5,509 nt of DNA from Planctomycetia bacterium (GTDB lineage: Bacteria; Planctomycetota; Planctomycetia; Gemmatales; Gemmataceae): contig JANXSH010000129.1 of the NCBI GenBank assembly GCA_025356615.1, positions 1 to 5,509 of the forward strand. Direction: 5' to 3'. The notes under the pieces are model-generated. The model was not told the DNA's origin. It was given only the letters and a program-made list of their open reading frames with translations, and did not search any database. The translations under genes and the position numbers were made by a program. Position 1 is the stretch's first letter; each line of letters starts with the position of its first letter. Positions 4,822 through 5,509 of the stretch are shown piece after piece.

Positions 4822-5439
4822 ATGTTCCAACGATTCATCTACGCCCGGCTACTCACGGTTGCCGTCGCTGTTCTGGCAGTTGCCGGATGTTCCTGGCCCA
4901 GTCAGGCGTCGAATGACGCTTCACCGTCAACTCCGAGTCCGAGTCCGACCCCCATTCCGGTCCCAGTCCCAGCAAAGCAATCGACTGGCGACCCGGCCCC
5001 GGAGTTCCCGGACAAGGCCGAGTGGGTGCAGGGTGGCCCGTTGCGGCTCGGCGACTCGAGAGGCCGGGTCGTGGTCCTTCACTTCTGGACCAACGGCTGT
5101 AGCAACTGCATCCACAATTACCCCGTCTACCGCGCATGGCAGCAAAACTACGCTAAGAAGGACGTGACCATCATCGGCGTCCACACGCCCGAGTTCGCCT
5201 GGGAAGCGCCCGCCGAGCGGGTTCGCTCCAAGGCAAGCGAGAACGGCCTGAAGTTCCCCATCATCCTCGATCGGGACAACGCGATTTGGGCGGCTTGGGG
5301 CAACCGATACTGGCCGGCCATCTATCTCATCGATAAGCGCGGAGGCGTCCGCCACCGCTGGGAAGGGGAGTTGCACCTCGACACTCGAGAGGGCAAACAG
5401 TTCGCCGCTCACATCGACGAACTCTTGATCGAGCAGTGA
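4822..5439 (+). CDS. Lipoprotein thioredoxin-fold redoxin (DipZ/TlpA-like)
   Basis: The 205-residue protein has a lipoprotein signal (1-22) with lipobox VAGC ending at C23. A flexible Ser/Pro/Thr/Val-rich linker follows (about 33-50), then a thioredoxin-like domain (about 56-205). The domain shows VVVLHFWTNGCSNCIHNYP (83-101), with the redox pair C93-S-N-C96; IIGVHTPEFAWE (117-128); FPIILDRDNAIWAAWGNRYWPAIYLID (145-171, in parts FPIILD and NRYWPAIYLID), with the cis-proline P165; and a final helix. FWT..C.NC, VHTPEF and NRYWPA are hallmarks of the redoxin domain fused to DipZ/CcdA-like transporters. Here the domain stands alone and is lipid-anchored on the outer face of a membrane. It likely exchanges disulfides or reduces peroxide or sulfoxide species. 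It follows the anti-sigma gene by 28 bp (GGAGAGG at 4810-4816 before the ATG), so it is probably part of the same transcript. Confidence 0.93.
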   Translation: MFQRFIYARLLTVAVAVLAVAGCSWPSQASNDASPSTPSPSPTPIPVPVPAKQSTGDPAPEFPDKAEWVQGGPLRLGDSRGRVVVLHFWTNGCSNCIHNYPVYRAWQQNYAKKDVTIIGVHTPEFAWEAPAERVRSKASENGLKFPIILDRDNAIWAAWGNRYWPAIYLIDKRGGVRHRWEGELHLDTREGKQFAAHIDELLIEQ

Positions 5440-5509
5440 GCGTGATTCTGCGTCGCCGGATCGGATTCGGAATGACTTCGATCCCCAACCGGGTCAACCG
5501 ATCGGCCAC
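5440..5509. other. Trailing 70 bp, next gene start not resolved
   Basis: After the redoxin stop the + strand has one open frame to the window edge, with possible starts at GTG 5442 and ATG 5472 (MTSIPNRVNRSA). Neither has a good ribosome site, and the minus strand is also open across the same bases. No terminator-like hairpin followed by T residues is visible. The stretch is too short to call. Confidence 0.25.

Noticed and set aside
5327..5509. Minus-strand open frame entering from the right edge
   Set aside because: It overlaps the 3' end of the redoxin gene by more than 100 bp, is Arg-rich, and shows no family motif.

Overview
The window is GC-rich bacterial DNA. It most likely comes from a planctomycete of the Gemmata type. 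That assignment is an inference from three things: an Lgt enzyme with a PDZ-like domain inserted in it, the style of the ECF sigma / small zinc-finger anti-sigma pair, and the GC-rich intergenic DNA with long inverted repeats. No rRNA or marker gene is present to prove it.

Layout. Positions 1-287 hold a possible gene tail and a short GTTACGTTACA-type repeat cluster. Positions 288-1424 (+) encode prolipoprotein diacylglyceryl transferase (Lgt) with a PDZ-like insertion. Positions 1330-1761 (-) encode a small VanZ-like membrane protein that converges on lgt and overlaps its 3' end by 95 bp. Positions 1762-2191 form a 430-bp non-coding, divergent regulatory region with a striking 23-bp inverted repeat and other repeats. 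From 2192 to 5439 six genes follow on the + strand: a Met-rich MXKDX-repeat lipoprotein, a four-helix b561-type cytochrome b, a Tat-exported molybdopterin oxidoreductase of the sulfite oxidase/MsrP (YedY) superfamily, an ECF sigma factor, a zf-HC2 (ZAS-type) anti-sigma factor, and a lipoprotein thioredoxin-fold protein resembling the DipZ redoxin domain. Four of the junctions are tight: an 8-bp overlap, a 10-bp gap, a 4-bp overlap and a 28-bp gap. This suggests one transcript, with a strong hairpin between the first and second genes.

How the genes may work together. The gene set resembles the reactive-chlorine defence of Azospira suillum as I remember it: SigF/NrsF controlling MrpX (a Met-rich periplasmic peptide), YedY1 and YedZ1. 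In that scheme the Met-rich protein is a sacrificial scavenger of hypochlorite-type oxidants. The cytochrome b passes quinol electrons to the Mo enzyme, which reduces the methionine sulfoxide back. The sigma/anti-sigma pair switches the cassette on. Here the scavenger appears to be a lipoprotein, the anti-sigma is a soluble zinc-finger protein rather than a membrane NrsF, and a lipoprotein redoxin is added. The functional assignment is an inference; the individual protein families are well supported by motifs.
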